From an uncultured Anaerosolibacter sp. (GTDB taxonomy: Bacteria > Bacillota_A > Clostridia > Peptostreptococcales > Thermotaleaceae): a stretch of 41,545 nucleotides of DNA. Numbering within the stretch: position 1 is the first letter of the stretch; the number at the start of each line of letters is the position of its first letter. This document shows positions 7,610 to 16,172 of this stretch, one piece after another. The translations under genes and the position numbers were made by a program. The notes beneath the pieces are model-generated. The model saw only the letters and a list, made by a program, of their open reading frames with translations. It searched no databases and had not been told where the DNA came from. The stretch is from the NCBI GenBank assembly GCA_937948705.1, contig CALECF010000056.1, forward strand, positions 1 through 41,545, in the 5' to 3' direction.

Positions 7610-8085
7610 GAATCGCAATATATCCTGGTAGCTTTGACCCTGTCACGAATGGACATCTCGATATTATAAAGAGATCGTCGAAACTTTTTGATAAAGTGAT
7701 TGTTGGCGTGTTGCATAATGCAAGTAAAGTACCTCTTTTTTCTGTTGAAGAAAAGATGGACCTGCTTTCCCAGGTGACCAAAGAAATAAAAAATGTTGAA
7801 ATAGATAGTTTCTCTGGCCTATTGGCTGACTACGTTTTGAAGAATAATATAAGCAGCATTGTAAAGGGGCTGAGAGCTGTCTCAGATTTCGAATATGAAT
7901 TTCAAATGGCTCTTATGAATAGAAAACTGAATCCTGATGTGGAAACAATCTTTATGATGACCAGCAGTGAATACTCATATTTAAGTTCAAGTCTTGTGAA
8001 AGAAGTATTCAAATTTAATGGCTGTATCAAAGGGCTAGTCCCAGATGAGGTATTAGAAGCCATGAAGAAAAAAGTAGATCTGTAA
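7606..8085 (+). CDS. coaD: Phosphopantetheine adenylyltransferase
   Basis: Penultimate step of coenzyme A synthesis: 4'-phosphopantetheine plus ATP gives dephospho-CoA. CoA supplies the acyl-carrier-protein prosthetic group used by the fatty-acid operon downstream. The 159-residue length is standard. It has the nucleotidyltransferase motif [12 protein letters not shown] at the N-terminus, [11 protein letters not shown] in the middle, and the SSSLVKEV segment. The ATG at 7606 overlaps the rsmD stop, and its ribosome-binding site GGGAGG lies within rsmD. Confidence 0.97.
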   Translation: MRIAIYPGSFDPVTNGHLDIIKRSSKLFDKVIVGVLHNASKVPLFSVEEKMDLLSQVTKEIKNVEIDSFSGLLADYVLKNNISSIVKGLRAVSDFEYEFQMALMNRKLNPDVETIFMMTSSEYSYLSSSLVKEVFKFNGCIKGLVPDEVLEAMKKKVDL

Positions 8086-8099
8086 TAGGGGGGAATCGT

Positions 8100-8549
8100 A
8101 TGAATGTTTTGAGATTGCTTGATGAATTAGAGGATATTGTTGAAAATAGCTCTACAATACCCTTTGCGGGAAAAGCCTTAGTAGATCGTGGGGAGATTTT
8201 GGATATCATTAAAGAAATCAGAATTCAATTGCCAGACGAGGTGAAGCAGGCTCAGTGGATTAAAGAGGAACGACAGAGGATTCTTGTAGATGCGCAACAG
8301 GAAGCAGAGGCAACGATGAAAGACGTTCGGATTCATATCGAAGAAATGGTAGAAAAGGATGAGATCACGAAGTTAGCACAAAAAAGAGCTGAAGAAATCA
8401 TTGAACAAGGGCAAGCCCATGCAAAAGAAGTCAGGTTGGGTGCAAGACAGTATGCAGACGAATTGTTGGCAGGGCTTGAAGAAAACCTTGAGAGATTAGG
8501 AAGTACGATTAAACAGAATAGGAAAGAGTTAAAAGGAATGAAGGGGTAA
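8100..8549 (+). CDS. SepIVA/DivIVA-like coiled-coil protein
   Basis: A 149-residue, largely helical protein with no membrane segment. The N-terminal part (about 1-60) has the pattern LLDELEDIVENS..IPFAGKALVDRGEILDIIKEIR..LPDEVKQAQW. From memory this aligns closely with the N-terminus of mycobacterial SepIVA, a DivIVA-domain septation factor (ALDELSAIVEEA..VP..CVVPRGDVLELIDDI..). The rest (about 60-149) is a charged coiled coil. It follows coaD by 14 bases with a GGGGGGAA site. In actinobacteria a protein of this type also sits in the recG-rsmD-coaD-[this]-yceD-rpmF-rnc-smc order. A cell-envelope or division role is inferred, not shown. It is often annotated only as an ATP-synthase-B-like protein. 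Confidence 0.8.
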   Translation: MNVLRLLDELEDIVENSSTIPFAGKALVDRGEILDIIKEIRIQLPDEVKQAQWIKEERQRILVDAQQEAEATMKDVRIHIEEMVEKDEITKLAQKRAEEIIEQGQAHAKEVRLGARQYADELLAGLEENLERLGSTIKQNRKELKGMKG

Positions 8550-8562
8550 CCCTTCATTTTTT
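8537..8562. terminator. Convergent terminator overlapping two stop codons
   Basis: A 9-bp perfect stem (8537-8545 with 8550-8558), loop GTAA and TTTT. The loop contains the stop codon of the + strand coiled-coil gene, and the 3' arm contains the ylbJ stop on the - strand. On the minus strand the stem is followed by CCTTTT, so weak termination there is also possible. Confidence 0.75.
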
Positions 8563-9840
8563 AATGGAAAACAAGTTAGAATACCTATCAAAAGCACTTG
8601 CAAAAATAATGGATATGACGACTAATGAAAGCAAAATCACACTAAAAAGCTGGCCGGAGAAGAAAAATTTATCAGCCCAGGTCGTAGTCATACCATTTGA
8701 TATTATTGGATGGAAAACTGGAATATTTAGATTGCTAGAAGCCAGCTGATAAGCAGGAACCAAAAGAAAAGCGAACAGACCCGAGAAAAAGGAATGGGAT
8801 ATCTTGGAACAGATATAGACAGATATACTTAAATCTGTATCATGCATCATACTGGCGGCTTGAGCTATGATGGAGAGGCCGCTCCAGGATATAATCATAG
8901 TACAAATAATCGCTTGCTGCAAAAATGAAATGTTTTGAACTTCAGAAATTAATTTGCATCCTACAGTGATTTCAAATATTCCACTAATAATACCATGCTG
9001 TATCCCTTGGGAGAGGTCTAGTAATTTCCAAAATGGTAAAAATAGACTTGAAAAGATCAAGATAACTTTAGATATGGAAAGGGCTTGAATAATAACAGAA
9101 AACAAAACGATAAATCCACCCACCATTAGGATTGTTTCTATGGATTCTTTTACTGATTCCCCTAAGATTTTACCGAAAGGCTGTCTCTGGTTGGATTTGG
9201 AGCCTATCAATTGCTTGAAAGCATGAATAACACTAGAATTATTGTTTATTAGCAGTATTTTATCATTGGAGTGACGCTTATAAAAACGAAAAGCTATACC
9301 TGTGGCAATTGCACCAAGATAATGGGATAAGGCGATAATCGTACCTAGGGCGATGCTATGAAACATACCAATTGCGACAGCTCCCAACATAAAAAGGGGG
9401 CCGGAGGTGCTAGCAAATGACATCACCCGCTGTCCTTCCTCTTTTGAAAAAATGCCATCCTTTCTTAATTTCGATACAAGCTTAACACCTACGGGATATC
9501 CAGATGTAAGACTCATAGCGAACACAAAAGATCCTTCTCCGGGAACATTAAAGATAGGTCGAAAGAGAGGCTCCAAAATGGAGCCAATAAAACTTACAAC
9601 GCCAAGGCGAATTAAAAGCTCTGACCCTATAAAAAAGGGAAGCAAAGAAGGGAGAACAATATTGAACCACATATCTACGCCATTTTTTGCTGACTGGATA
9701 GCTGCTTCAGGATAAGATATGAGAAAAACGACAAAGAACAGAACAGAACAAATTAACAATAATCTTGAAATATTTGAAAAATACTTGGTTCTGAATTTTA
9801 ATAATAAAAGTATCATGATGAATAATAGTATAGGTGCCAT
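8554..9840 (-). CDS. ylbJ: Sporulation integral membrane protein YlbJ
   Basis: A 428-residue polytopic membrane protein of the nucleoside-recognition/Gate-domain family, needed for spore cortex formation in Bacillus. Hydrophobic segments run throughout. Recognisable stretches are MWFNIVLPSLLPFFIGSELL (about 58-77), FAMSLTSGYPVG, and VGGFIVLFSVI. It starts at ATG after GGAGG. In Bacillus ylbJ also follows coaD, but there it is co-directional; here it is inverted and converges on the coiled-coil gene. The substrate or exact role is unknown. I found no clear sporulation-sigma promoter by eye. Confidence 0.92.
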   Translation of the reverse strand: MAPILLFIMILLLLKFRTKYFSNISRLLLICSVLFFVVFLISYPEAAIQSAKNGVDMWFNIVLPSLLPFFIGSELLIRLGVVSFIGSILEPLFRPIFNVPGEGSFVFAMSLTSGYPVGVKLVSKLRKDGIFSKEEGQRVMSFASTSGPLFMLGAVAIGMFHSIALGTIIALSHYLGAIATGIAFRFYKRHSNDKILLINNNSSVIHAFKQLIGSKSNQRQPFGKILGESVKESIETILMVGGFIVLFSVIIQALSISKVILIFSSLFLPFWKLLDLSQGIQHGIISGIFEITVGCKLISEVQNISFLQQAIICTMIISWSGLSIIAQAASMMHDTDLSISVYICSKISHSFFSGLFAFLLVPAYQLASSNLNIPVFHPIISNGMTTTWADKFFFSGQLFSVILLSLVVISIIFASAFDRYSNLFSIKK

Positions 9841-9925
9841 GGCGATCCTCCAAAGTATAAATAATATATGATATATATATGGGAGTAGTGTACTTTTATT
9901 ACTAAAGTAGGATTTTCACTAATGT

Positions 9926-9962
9926 AAATAAAACACCTAGATACTATCTAGATGTTTTATTT
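9926..9962 (-). terminator. Terminator of the DUF4177 gene
   Basis: A stem of 10+1+6 bp (9926-9942 with 9946-9962) and a 3-base loop. The single C/A mismatch on the + strand becomes a G-U pair in the - strand transcript, so the structure fits the - strand gene that ends at 9957. Confidence 0.7.
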
Positions 9963-10172
9963 AAGATCATTACTATCAGATTCATGGGTATGATGTCGTT
10001 CAAATATAAGTTCATAATGATTCGCAGTACCCTGGCTAGTGATAGGGGGAGCGAAGATTTGTACCAATCTCCAGCCTCGCTTTCCATAGTCATCAATAAT
10101 AGTATGATAGTCGTGTTCGGTTACTCGTGTCCAAAAGCTTAAATCCAGCTTTACATAGGTGTACTCATACAT
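9957..10172 (-). CDS. DUF4177 domain protein
   Basis: A 71-residue protein with the DUF4177 pattern: an N-terminal strand YEYTYVKLDLS, then HDYHTIIDDYGKRGWRLVQIF and a final NHYELIFER strand. Family function is unknown; these are small cytosolic proteins. It starts at ATG after GAGGAGG and is monocistronic on the minus strand with its own terminator. The tail is His/Asp/Ser rich (HHTHESDSNDLK). Confidence 0.85.
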   Translation of the reverse strand: MYEYTYVKLDLSFWTRVTEHDYHTIIDDYGKRGWRLVQIFAPPITSQGTANHYELIFERHHTHESDSNDLK

Positions 10173-10350
10173 GCCAGAACCTCCTCGGTGGGATTTGTTT
10201 TATTAAAGTATATTTTCGTAAGTCTATAAAGATGAGTGTTTTTCATAAGGTTTACAATGAAAAAGCAGATATAAGTAAAAATAAAAGATTTTTATAAGAT
10301 TTCCTAGGAAATAGCCACATTTCAACGTTTTTCAACATTAGTTGCGAGAC

Positions 10351-10378
10351 TTGAATTTATTACATTATTTGGTATGAT
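10351..10378 (+). promoter_or_regulatory. Probable promoter of the glyoxalase-fold gene
   Basis: TTGAAT (10351-10356) and TATGAT (10373-10378) with a 16-base spacer. The predicted leader of about 65 bases can form an imperfect hairpin (10391-10406 with 10412-10431). Nothing else is seen in the 10173-10450 gap. Confidence 0.5.
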
Positions 10379-10450
10379 ATGAATAGGAAGGATTTATTTT
10401 GTAGCCGTAAAAGGCGAAGTGTAAAATAATCTACATTGGAGGTAAAAGAA

Positions 10451-10819
10451 ATGAAATTTGTTTTTGCCCATAACAATTTAAATGTACTTGACTTAGAAAA
10501 GAGCGTATCCTTTTATAAGAATGCCCTTGGTCTGGTGGAGACGAGAAGAAAAGAAGCATCAGATGAGAGTTTTATTCTTGTTTTTTTAGGAGATGATGTT
10601 ACTTCCCATAAGTTGGAGCTGACATGGCTCCGGGATCGACAAGAACCGTATGATCTTGGAGATAATGAGATCCATCTTGCATTTATGGTAGATGAATTTG
10701 ATGCTGCGTATAAGCTGCATAAAGAAATGGGATGCATATGTTATGAAAATAAGCAGATGGGGATCTATTTTATAGAGGATCCAGATGGTTATTGGATTGA
10801 GATTGTACCTAAAAGATAA
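10451..10819 (+). CDS. Glyoxalase I / VOC superfamily protein
   Basis: A 122-residue vicinal-oxygen-chelate protein most like lactoylglutathione lyase (GloA), which detoxifies methylglyoxal adducts. The two beta-alpha-beta-beta modules are visible. Metal ligands fit His near residue 6 (FAHNNLNV), Glu in LELTW, His in IHLAFMV and Glu in GYWIEIVPKR. The EDPDGYWIE signature is typical. I start it at ATG 10451, after GGAGG. Clostridia usually lack glutathione, so the thiol cofactor may be different; that is an inference. Confidence 0.85.
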   Translation: MKFVFAHNNLNVLDLEKSVSFYKNALGLVETRRKEASDESFILVFLGDDVTSHKLELTWLRDRQEPYDLGDNEIHLAFMVDEFDAAYKLHKEMGCICYENKQMGIYFIEDPDGYWIEIVPKR

Positions 10820-10822
10820 AGA

Positions 10823-10874
10823 AAGACAAATCGATACTTGCTCATAATGGTGTGGGCAAATATCGATTTGTCTT
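10823..10874. terminator. Long stem-loop between convergent genes
   Basis: A perfect 14-bp inverted repeat (10823-10836 with 10861-10874). Inside it is a second short stem (10838-10841 with 10856-10859). It lies between the glyoxalase-fold gene and the tmcAL end and probably terminates both, although no clean T-run follows. Confidence 0.55.
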
Positions 10875-10904
10875 ATTAGAGACGATAGATCTAGATTTGA
10901 AAAG

Positions 10905-12158
10905 TTATGGATTGGAGAAATGTCCAAGGAAAAAAGGCTTCTTATAATAGTCCCATCCCCCTATCCGATGTTTAGAATTAGGATAGGCTAAACAATAAAT
11001 ATTTGTAGCAAGAATATCAAAGGATAGCATTTTCCGTGCTATTTCTGTTTTTAATGGTTCTCTGTTTATATTCGTAAGTATAGGTATAGAAGAGTGCTGC
11101 TTTAGGTGCTTGATGAGTGGAGGGCCATTTTTTGAAAATGCCAAGACCCGTGCATATTGGGCACCACCTCCATGATTGAATGTAGATAGATGATGTTTTT
11201 CTAGATGTATCAAGGCATGGATGAGTATTCTTTGTAGTCTTGTCATGGTATATCGTTTTGTTTTTGTAGCATGAAGGATTTCGGTATAAGATGTAGCTTT
11301 CATGCTAGCCTCTTTGAATCGGTTTTCCAATCCTTCAATAACATCAGGTATATTGGCAATTTCATCTATAGAGGCTGCACGCAAACGATACAGGATTAAT
11401 TGGTCTAAATTCGAATAAGAAACTGGCCCAAATCCCAAATTAAAACTATTTTCTAGTGTTTTCAAACTAGAAGGAGGCATTACCTTAGATAAATATCCAG
11501 TATCATTAGGTTTATGGGATAAATGTTCTCGAATGGCAGTGGCACTACAAATATCGCTAAGTATTTCTGTAGAATGATAGTCAGCTTGAATACGTTTGAG
11601 TGTAAATGGCTGAATAGAGCTGCCTAACTTCAGCAAAGCTTTGATATATTCAATGCCCAAGATATTATTCGGTGATTGAAGTAAGGCATCAAGAGCATCG
11701 TCTTCAAAATACTGGTTCAAAGCTTTAGATCTTGCCTGTGGATAAGATAATCCTTCAGATAGGTGAATCTTAAGTATTTGTCTATAAGACTCCGGCTCTT
11801 GAAGAAGAACCTTAGAAACTTTTACTAATCTTTCTATGGCGCCTTCTTCGCTGCCGAAACAGAGAGAGTCTACAGTGTCTAAATGATGCAACAGTGAGAC
11901 GGCACCATAAGCAAATAGTTCTGCAGTATTGCATGCATAGACAAAGGGGAGCTCAAGGACGAGATCGACCCCTTCACGGACTGCCATTTCAGCCCTATGC
12001 CATTTATCTGTGATGGCAGGCTCACCCCGTTGTAGAAAATTTCCGCTCATGACCGCGATGGTATGGGTGGCGCCAGTCATTTTTTTCGCTGTATCAAGGT
12101 GATATTTATGACCATTATGAAAAGGATTATATTCAGTAATTAGACCAAGTATCTTCAT
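10905..12158 (-). CDS. tmcAL: tRNA(Met) cytidine acetate ligase (YlbM)
   Basis: Makes N4-acetylcytidine at the wobble position of elongator tRNA-Met. It uses ATP and acetate through acetyl-adenylate rather than acetyl-CoA. It has 417 residues. The N-terminal nucleotidyltransferase fold has GLITEYNPFHNGHKYHL (with the HxGH-type motif), VMSGNFLQRGEPAI, and FGSEEG near residue 102. The start ATG follows AGGAGG. In Bacillus ylbM also precedes yceD-rpmF; here it is divergent from ackA, whose product interconverts acetate and acetyl phosphate. Confidence 0.94.
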   Translation of the reverse strand: MKILGLITEYNPFHNGHKYHLDTAKKMTGATHTIAVMSGNFLQRGEPAITDKWHRAEMAVREGVDLVLELPFVYACNTAELFAYGAVSLLHHLDTVDSLCFGSEEGAIERLVKVSKVLLQEPESYRQILKIHLSEGLSYPQARSKALNQYFEDDALDALLQSPNNILGIEYIKALLKLGSSIQPFTLKRIQADYHSTEILSDICSATAIREHLSHKPNDTGYLSKVMPPSSLKTLENSFNLGFGPVSYSNLDQLILYRLRAASIDEIANIPDVIEGLENRFKEASMKATSYTEILHATKTKRYTMTRLQRILIHALIHLEKHHLSTFNHGGGAQYARVLAFSKNGPPLIKHLKQHSSIPILTNINREPLKTEIARKMLSFDILATNIYCLAYPNSKHRIGGWDYYKKPFFLGHFSNP

Positions 12159-12280
12159 GAAAACTTCCTCCTATGTACTTCTTACATGGATTAGGAAAAG
12201 TATAAGCCATGCTATTTATAATATTATAGAATTTTGACAATAATATCAAAGAAATATTTATTACATCATTCCGATAAATC

Positions 12281-12308
12281 TTGCAAAAATCCCAAATTAT
12301 TTTATAAT
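12281..12308 (+). promoter_or_regulatory. Sigma-A promoter for ackA
   Basis: TTGCAA (12281-12286) and TATAAT (12303-12308) with a 16-base spacer, giving a leader of about 75 bases. A second TTGACA at 12234-12239 lacks a well-spaced -10. Confidence 0.7.
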
Positions 12309-12388
12309 AGTAAAGGAGAAATAAAAGGTAATAAGATTTTTTTATAGAAAAATACTTTGTGAATAAATTATTTAGGAGGTTAAAAAAA

Positions 12389-13582
12389 ATGAATGTATTA
12401 GTAATTAACTGTGGTAGCTCATCTTTAAAGTATCAATTACTCAACATGACAGATGAAAGTGTTCTTGCAAAAGGTTTAGTGGAAAGAATCGGTATCGAAG
12501 GATCTATTCTAAAGCACGAAATTGAAGGAAAAGACAAGGTGGTTATCCAACAGCCTATGGAAAACCATAAGGTAGCCCTAGCCATAGTCCTAGAGGCCCT
12601 CGTTGATAAGAACCATGGTGCGATCAAAGATATGGGCGAAATTTCAGCAGTGGGACATCGTGTTGTTCACGGTGGAGAGAGATTCAGTGGATCCGTAGTC
12701 TTAAATGATGAAGTAATCGATGCCCTAGAAGAATGCATTGAATTAGCGCCATTACATAACCCGCCAAACTTAATGGGTATCGCTGCATGTAGAGAATTGA
12801 TGCCGAACATTCCTATGGTAGGCGTATTTGATACAGCGTTCCACCAAACTATGCCAAAAGCTGCCTACATTTATCCATTGCCTTATGAGCTATATGAAAA
12901 ATATGCGATTAGAAGATACGGCTTCCATGGTACAAGCCATAGATATGTATCTGAAAGAGCTGCGGATATGTTAGGAAAGGATATTAAAGATTTAAAAATT
13001 GTTACTTGTCACCTTGGAAATGGAGCAAGCTTAGCTGCCATCGACGGAGGAAAATCTGTTGATACGAGTATGGGCTTTACACCATTGGAAGGGTTAGTAA
13101 TGGGAACACGTTCTGGAGATATTGATCCTGCCATTGTTACTTTTATAATGGAGAAGGAAAATCTAGATATTGAAGGTGTCAATAATCTACTCAATAAAAA
13201 ATCTGGCGTGTTGGGCATTTCTGGTGTAAGCAGCGACTTTAGAGATATCGAAGGTGCAGCTGCAGAAGGAAACGAAAGAGCCCTATTGGCCCTAGATATA
13301 TTTAATAGTCGTGTGAAAAAATATATTGCAAACTTTGCGGCTGTAATGAGCGGTGTAGATGTCGTTGTATTTACTGCTGGTTTAGGTGAGAATTCAGCAT
13401 CTAATAGAGAAGAGATTTGCAAAGGACTTGAGTTTATGGGAATCAACGTCGATCCAAGCAAGAATAACGTAAGAGGTAAAGAAACAATTGTAAGTACAGA
13501 TGATTCCAAGGTTAAGGTTTTAGTGGTGCCAACAAATGAAGAATTAGTAATTGCAAGAGATACACTTGAACTAGTAAAGTAG
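12389..13582 (+). CDS. ackA: Acetate kinase
   Basis: Reversible transfer of phosphate between ATP and acetate; in fermenters it makes ATP from acetyl phosphate. The 397-residue length is standard. Motifs include [11 protein letters not shown] (N-terminus), [40 protein letters not shown] and FTAGLGENS. The start is ATG 12389 after AGGAGG, with a consensus-like promoter upstream and a terminator directly downstream, so it is monocistronic. The usual partner pta is not adjacent. Confidence 0.98.
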   Translation: MNVLVINCGSSSLKYQLLNMTDESVLAKGLVERIGIEGSILKHEIEGKDKVVIQQPMENHKVALAIVLEALVDKNHGAIKDMGEISAVGHRVVHGGERFSGSVVLNDEVIDALEECIELAPLHNPPNLMGIAACRELMPNIPMVGVFDTAFHQTMPKAAYIYPLPYELYEKYAIRRYGFHGTSHRYVSERAADMLGKDIKDLKIVTCHLGNGASLAAIDGGKSVDTSMGFTPLEGLVMGTRSGDIDPAIVTFIMEKENLDIEGVNNLLNKKSGVLGISGVSSDFRDIEGAAAEGNERALLALDIFNSRVKKYIANFAAVMSGVDVVVFTAGLGENSASNREEICKGLEFMGINVDPSKNNVRGKETIVSTDDSKVKVLVVPTNEELVIARDTLELVK

Positions 13583-13590
13583 ATATTAGG

Positions 13591-13614
13591 GGTAGGATGC
13601 AATTCCTACCTTTT
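13591..13614 (+). terminator. Terminator after ackA
   Basis: A 7-bp GC-rich stem (13591-13597 with 13604-13610), a 6-base loop and TTTT. Confidence 0.85.
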
Positions 13615-13653
13615 CTAAATGGAGATAAATTCATAGGTATCAAGTAATTTAGC

Positions 13654-13682
13654 TTGACAAATACATGCGCCATTTGTATAAT
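13654..13682 (+). promoter_or_regulatory. Perfect consensus sigma-A promoter for yceD-rpmF
   Basis: TTGACA (13654-13659), a 17-base spacer and TATAAT (13677-13682), an exact match to consensus in all 12 positions. High constitutive expression fits a ribosomal-protein operon. Confidence 0.88.
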
Positions 13683-13712
13683 AAAATCTGTCGATATAAT
13701 GAGGTGAAATAG

Positions 13713-14219
13713 TTGAAAGTTAACATTAAAGAAGTAATCTCGGGACAAAAAGATAGCATAGACTTTGAAATCAGTGAAAAAATAATGGATGCTCATTGTT
13801 TTGGGGATGATGTTACACTTATTACACCCATTACTTTGAAAGCAGAAGTTACAAAGATTGATGATAAACTTTTCATAAGCGGTAGCGTCGAATGCACAGT
13901 TGAATTTGTTTGTGGTAGATGCTTGAAGAAATTCGAGAAGGAACTTAAAGAAAAAGTTTATGGACAATTAATTGTTGATGAGAGCCAAGAAGAGGAAATG
14001 GATGAGAGTTATCTGATTGAGGAAGATATGATCGATACTTTTATAATCATGAATGATGTCTTGATCGCATCATTGCCGATGAAGGTTCTATGTGATGAAA
14101 ATTGTAAAGGTTTATGTTCAGTCTGTGGCAAAGATCTCAGTGTTGATGAATGCAACTGTAATATAGATGAGATTGATCCTAGACTTGCTAAATTAAAGGA
14201 TTTGTTACAACAAGATTAA
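13713..14219 (+). CDS. yceD: YceD family protein (DUF177)
   Basis: A 168-residue DUF177 protein. The family is encoded next to rpmF across bacteria and is linked to 23S rRNA accumulation and ribosome assembly in plants and some bacteria. It has [12 protein letters not shown] near residue 70 and, near the C-terminus, the Cys-rich [17 protein letters not shown] segment followed by CNC, a likely metal site. It starts at TTG behind GAGGTGA and lies 13 bases before rpmF. Bacillus calls it YlbN. Confidence 0.92.
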   Translation: MKVNIKEVISGQKDSIDFEISEKIMDAHCFGDDVTLITPITLKAEVTKIDDKLFISGSVECTVEFVCGRCLKKFEKELKEKVYGQLIVDESQEEEMDESYLIEEDMIDTFIIMNDVLIASLPMKVLCDENCKGLCSVCGKDLSVDECNCNIDEIDPRLAKLKDLLQQD

Positions 14220-14232
14220 GGAGGTGGAAATA

Positions 14233-14412
14233 ATGGCAGTACCTAAGCGCAAAATTTCTAAGGCTAGAAGAGATAGTAGAAGAGCACAAAACATAAAAAT
14301 GACAGCCCCTAATATCGTAGCCTGCCCACAATGTCATGAACCAAAATTACCACATAGAGTATGTAAAGCGTGTGGATTCTATCATGATAAAGAAGTAGTA
14401 AAGGTTCAATAA
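14233..14412 (+). CDS. rpmF: 50S ribosomal protein L32
   Basis: Structural large-subunit protein of 59 residues. It has the typical [21 protein letters not shown]-terminus and a zinc ribbon (CPQC and CKAC). The start at ATG 14233 follows AAGGAGGTGG. It is co-transcribed with yceD and followed by a strong terminator, which separates it from fapR. Confidence 0.98.
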   Translation: MAVPKRKISKARRDSRRAQNIKMTAPNIVACPQCHEPKLPHRVCKACGFYHDKEVVKVQ

Positions 14413-14417
14413 TTTAG

Positions 14418-14455
14418 AATAGTAATGATGATTTCATCATTACTATTTTTTATTT
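14418..14455 (+). terminator. Terminator after rpmF
   Basis: A 13-bp perfect stem (14418-14430 with 14435-14447), a 4-base loop and a T-rich tail. Confidence 0.9.
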
Positions 14456-14503
14456 TTGAAAAAGTAATCATTTTCTTATGTCAAAGGAATTTCATTCATA
14501 AAA

Positions 14504-14533
14504 TTGTTGATTATGGGATATAAATAATATATA
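14504..14533 (+). promoter_or_regulatory. Probable promoter of the fapR-fab operon
   Basis: TTGTTG (14504-14509) and TATATA (14528-14533) with an 18-base spacer. This puts the start site next to or inside the FapR operator at 14541-14557. Confidence 0.5.
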
Positions 14534-14540
14534 CTTAATA

Positions 14541-14557
14541 TTAGTATCAGGTACTAA
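14541..14557 (+). promoter_or_regulatory. FapR operator
   Basis: The 17-bp element TTAGTATCAGGTACTAA has 6-bp inverted arms (TTAGTA/TACTAA) around a 5-base centre. It matches the known FapR binding site (reverse complement TTAGTACCTGATACTAA). A further TACTAGTACTAA element follows at 14559-14570 and may be a secondary site. FapR here should repress its own operon until malonyl-CoA rises. Confidence 0.88.
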
Positions 14558-14583
14558 ATACTAGTACTAAAGAGGTGAGTGAA

Positions 14584-15165
14584 ATGGTAGGTAAGAAAGG
14601 AAAGAAACAAGTAAGGCAGATGGAACTATTAGAAAAGTTGGAATCACAGCCTTTTGTTACCGATGAAGAGCTTTGTGAAGCCTTTGGGGTAAGCATTCAA
14701 ACAATCCGATTGGATCGGCTGGAATTAGGAATTCCGGAATTAAGAGAGAGAATAAAGAAGGTTGCCGATAAAAACTATCTTAAGGTTAAAACCCTTGGAA
14801 AAGCAGAGATTGTCGGAGAATTGATTGATATAAACTTAAATGAAAATGGAATATCTTTGTTGGAGACCACCGAGGACATGGCATTTAGAAAGACGAACAT
14901 CGTTCGTGGGCACCATATTTTTGCAATGGCAGAGTCCTTAGCAATGGCTGTTATTAATGCAGATGTTGCCCTGAGTGGTGTAGCGAATATGAAGTACCGA
15001 ATACCCGTTGTCGCAGGGAATAAACTGGTGGCCAAGGCTGAAGTTACCCGTATTCGAGGAAATAAATATTTTGTTCATGTAAAAATATCTGTAAATCAAG
15101 AGCAAGTCTTTAGAGGAAAGTTTATTTTGGTTTCTATTTGGGATGAACAGGAGGAATCGATATGA
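14584..15165 (+). CDS. fapR: Fatty acid and phospholipid biosynthesis regulator
   Basis: DeoR-type helix-turn-helix repressor fused to a hot-dog-fold domain that binds malonyl-CoA. It has 193 residues from ATG 14584, which follows AGAGGTGAG. The DNA-binding domain shows [31 protein letters not shown] (about 27-57), almost invariant in FapR. The hot-dog domain has [30 protein letters not shown] and ends in VSIWD. It is the first gene of the operon, has its operator upstream, and overlaps plsX by 4 bases (ATGA). Confidence 0.97.
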   Translation: MVGKKGKKQVRQMELLEKLESQPFVTDEELCEAFGVSIQTIRLDRLELGIPELRERIKKVADKNYLKVKTLGKAEIVGELIDINLNENGISLLETTEDMAFRKTNIVRGHHIFAMAESLAMAVINADVALSGVANMKYRIPVVAGNKLVAKAEVTRIRGNKYFVHVKISVNQEQVFRGKFILVSIWDEQEESI

Positions 15166-16172
15166 GGATTGCTGTGGATGGCATGGGTGGAGACCAGGCC
15201 CCTAAAGAGATTGTGAAAGGCTGTATAGAGGCCTTAAATGATTTAGAAATTGATATTGTTTTAGTGGGGATTCAGGATCAGCTAGAGGAAGAACTAAAAA
15301 AGTATACATTTGATGCAGCACGATTACATATTCAACATGCTTCTGAACTTATTACAAATGAAGATAAACCAGTACATGCTATAAAAAGCAAAAAAGATTC
15401 TTCTTTAGTTGTGGGATTAAATATGGTTAAGGAAGGGACTGTGGATGCCTTTGTATCTGCTGGGAATACAGGAGCTCTGTTAGCAGGAAGCATATTTAAA
15501 GTAGGAAGGATTAAAGGGATTGATCGACCAGCCATTGCGGCTGTGTACCCGACCCATAAAGGAATTTCGCTTTTGGTAGATGCTGGTGCCAACGCAGAGT
15601 GTAAGGCCAGAAATTTACTTGAATTTGGAGTAATGGGATCTATTTATGTGGAACGGGTGTTGGGGAAATCAAATCCATCCATAGGACTAGTGAACATCGG
15701 TACTGAAGAAGGCAAAGGTACAGATTTGATTCGAGGTGCCCATGGATTATTTCAAAAAATAGATCTAAATTATATAGGGAATGCTGAAGCGAGGGATTTA
15801 CCAAAAGGAATTGTGGATGTTATAGTATGTGACGGGTTTATTGGAAATGTTATCTTGAAACTCACAGAAGGTGTTGCGATGACAATGTTTTCAATGCTAA
15901 AGGAAAAGTTTACGGAAAATATTATCAATAAACTAGGGGCAGCGATTTTAATGCCTTCATTGAGGGAATTTAAGAAAACTTTAGACTATACAGAGTATGG
16001 TGGAGCACCGCTGCTTGGTGTGAATGGTGCAGTGATTAAGGCCCATGGTAGTTCCAATGCGAAAGCAATCAAGAATGCCATTCGGCAAGCAAAAGTTTTT
16101 GCGGAGAAAGACGTTGTAGGAATGATTTCCAGTGAAATTCGAAAAATAGGAGATGACGAAAATGTCGAATAG
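15162..16172 (+). CDS. plsX: Phosphate acyltransferase PlsX
   Basis: Converts acyl-ACP to acyl-phosphate, the donor for PlsY in phosphatidic acid synthesis; a peripheral membrane enzyme. The 336-residue length is typical. It has [14 protein letters not shown] at the N-terminus, [13 protein letters not shown] near 100, [12 protein letters not shown], and [16 protein letters not shown] near 220-240. It starts at ATG inside the fapR stop with GGAGGAA upstream, so it is translationally coupled. Confidence 0.97.
   Translation: MRIAVDGMGGDQAPKEIVKGCIEALNDLEIDIVLVGIQDQLEEELKKYTFDAARLHIQHASELITNEDKPVHAIKSKKDSSLVVGLNMVKEGTVDAFVSAGNTGALLAGSIFKVGRIKGIDRPAIAAVYPTHKGISLLVDAGANAECKARNLLEFGVMGSIYVERVLGKSNPSIGLVNIGTEEGKGTDLIRGAHGLFQKIDLNYIGNAEARDLPKGIVDVIVCDGFIGNVILKLTEGVAMTMFSMLKEKFTENIINKLGAAILMPSLREFKKTLDYTEYGGAPLLGVNGAVIKAHGSSNAKAIKNAIRQAKVFAEKDVVGMISSEIRKIGDDENVE

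Noticed and set aside
12234..12260. TTGACA at 12234 as a second ackA promoter
   Set aside because: No -10 element at a good distance; the 12281-12308 promoter is much better.
13009..13602. A 197-codon open frame on the minus strand inside ackA
   Set aside because: It is antisense to a fully conserved acetate kinase, has no ribosome-binding site and is Ser/Thr/Pro rich in the way typical of reverse-strand shadows.
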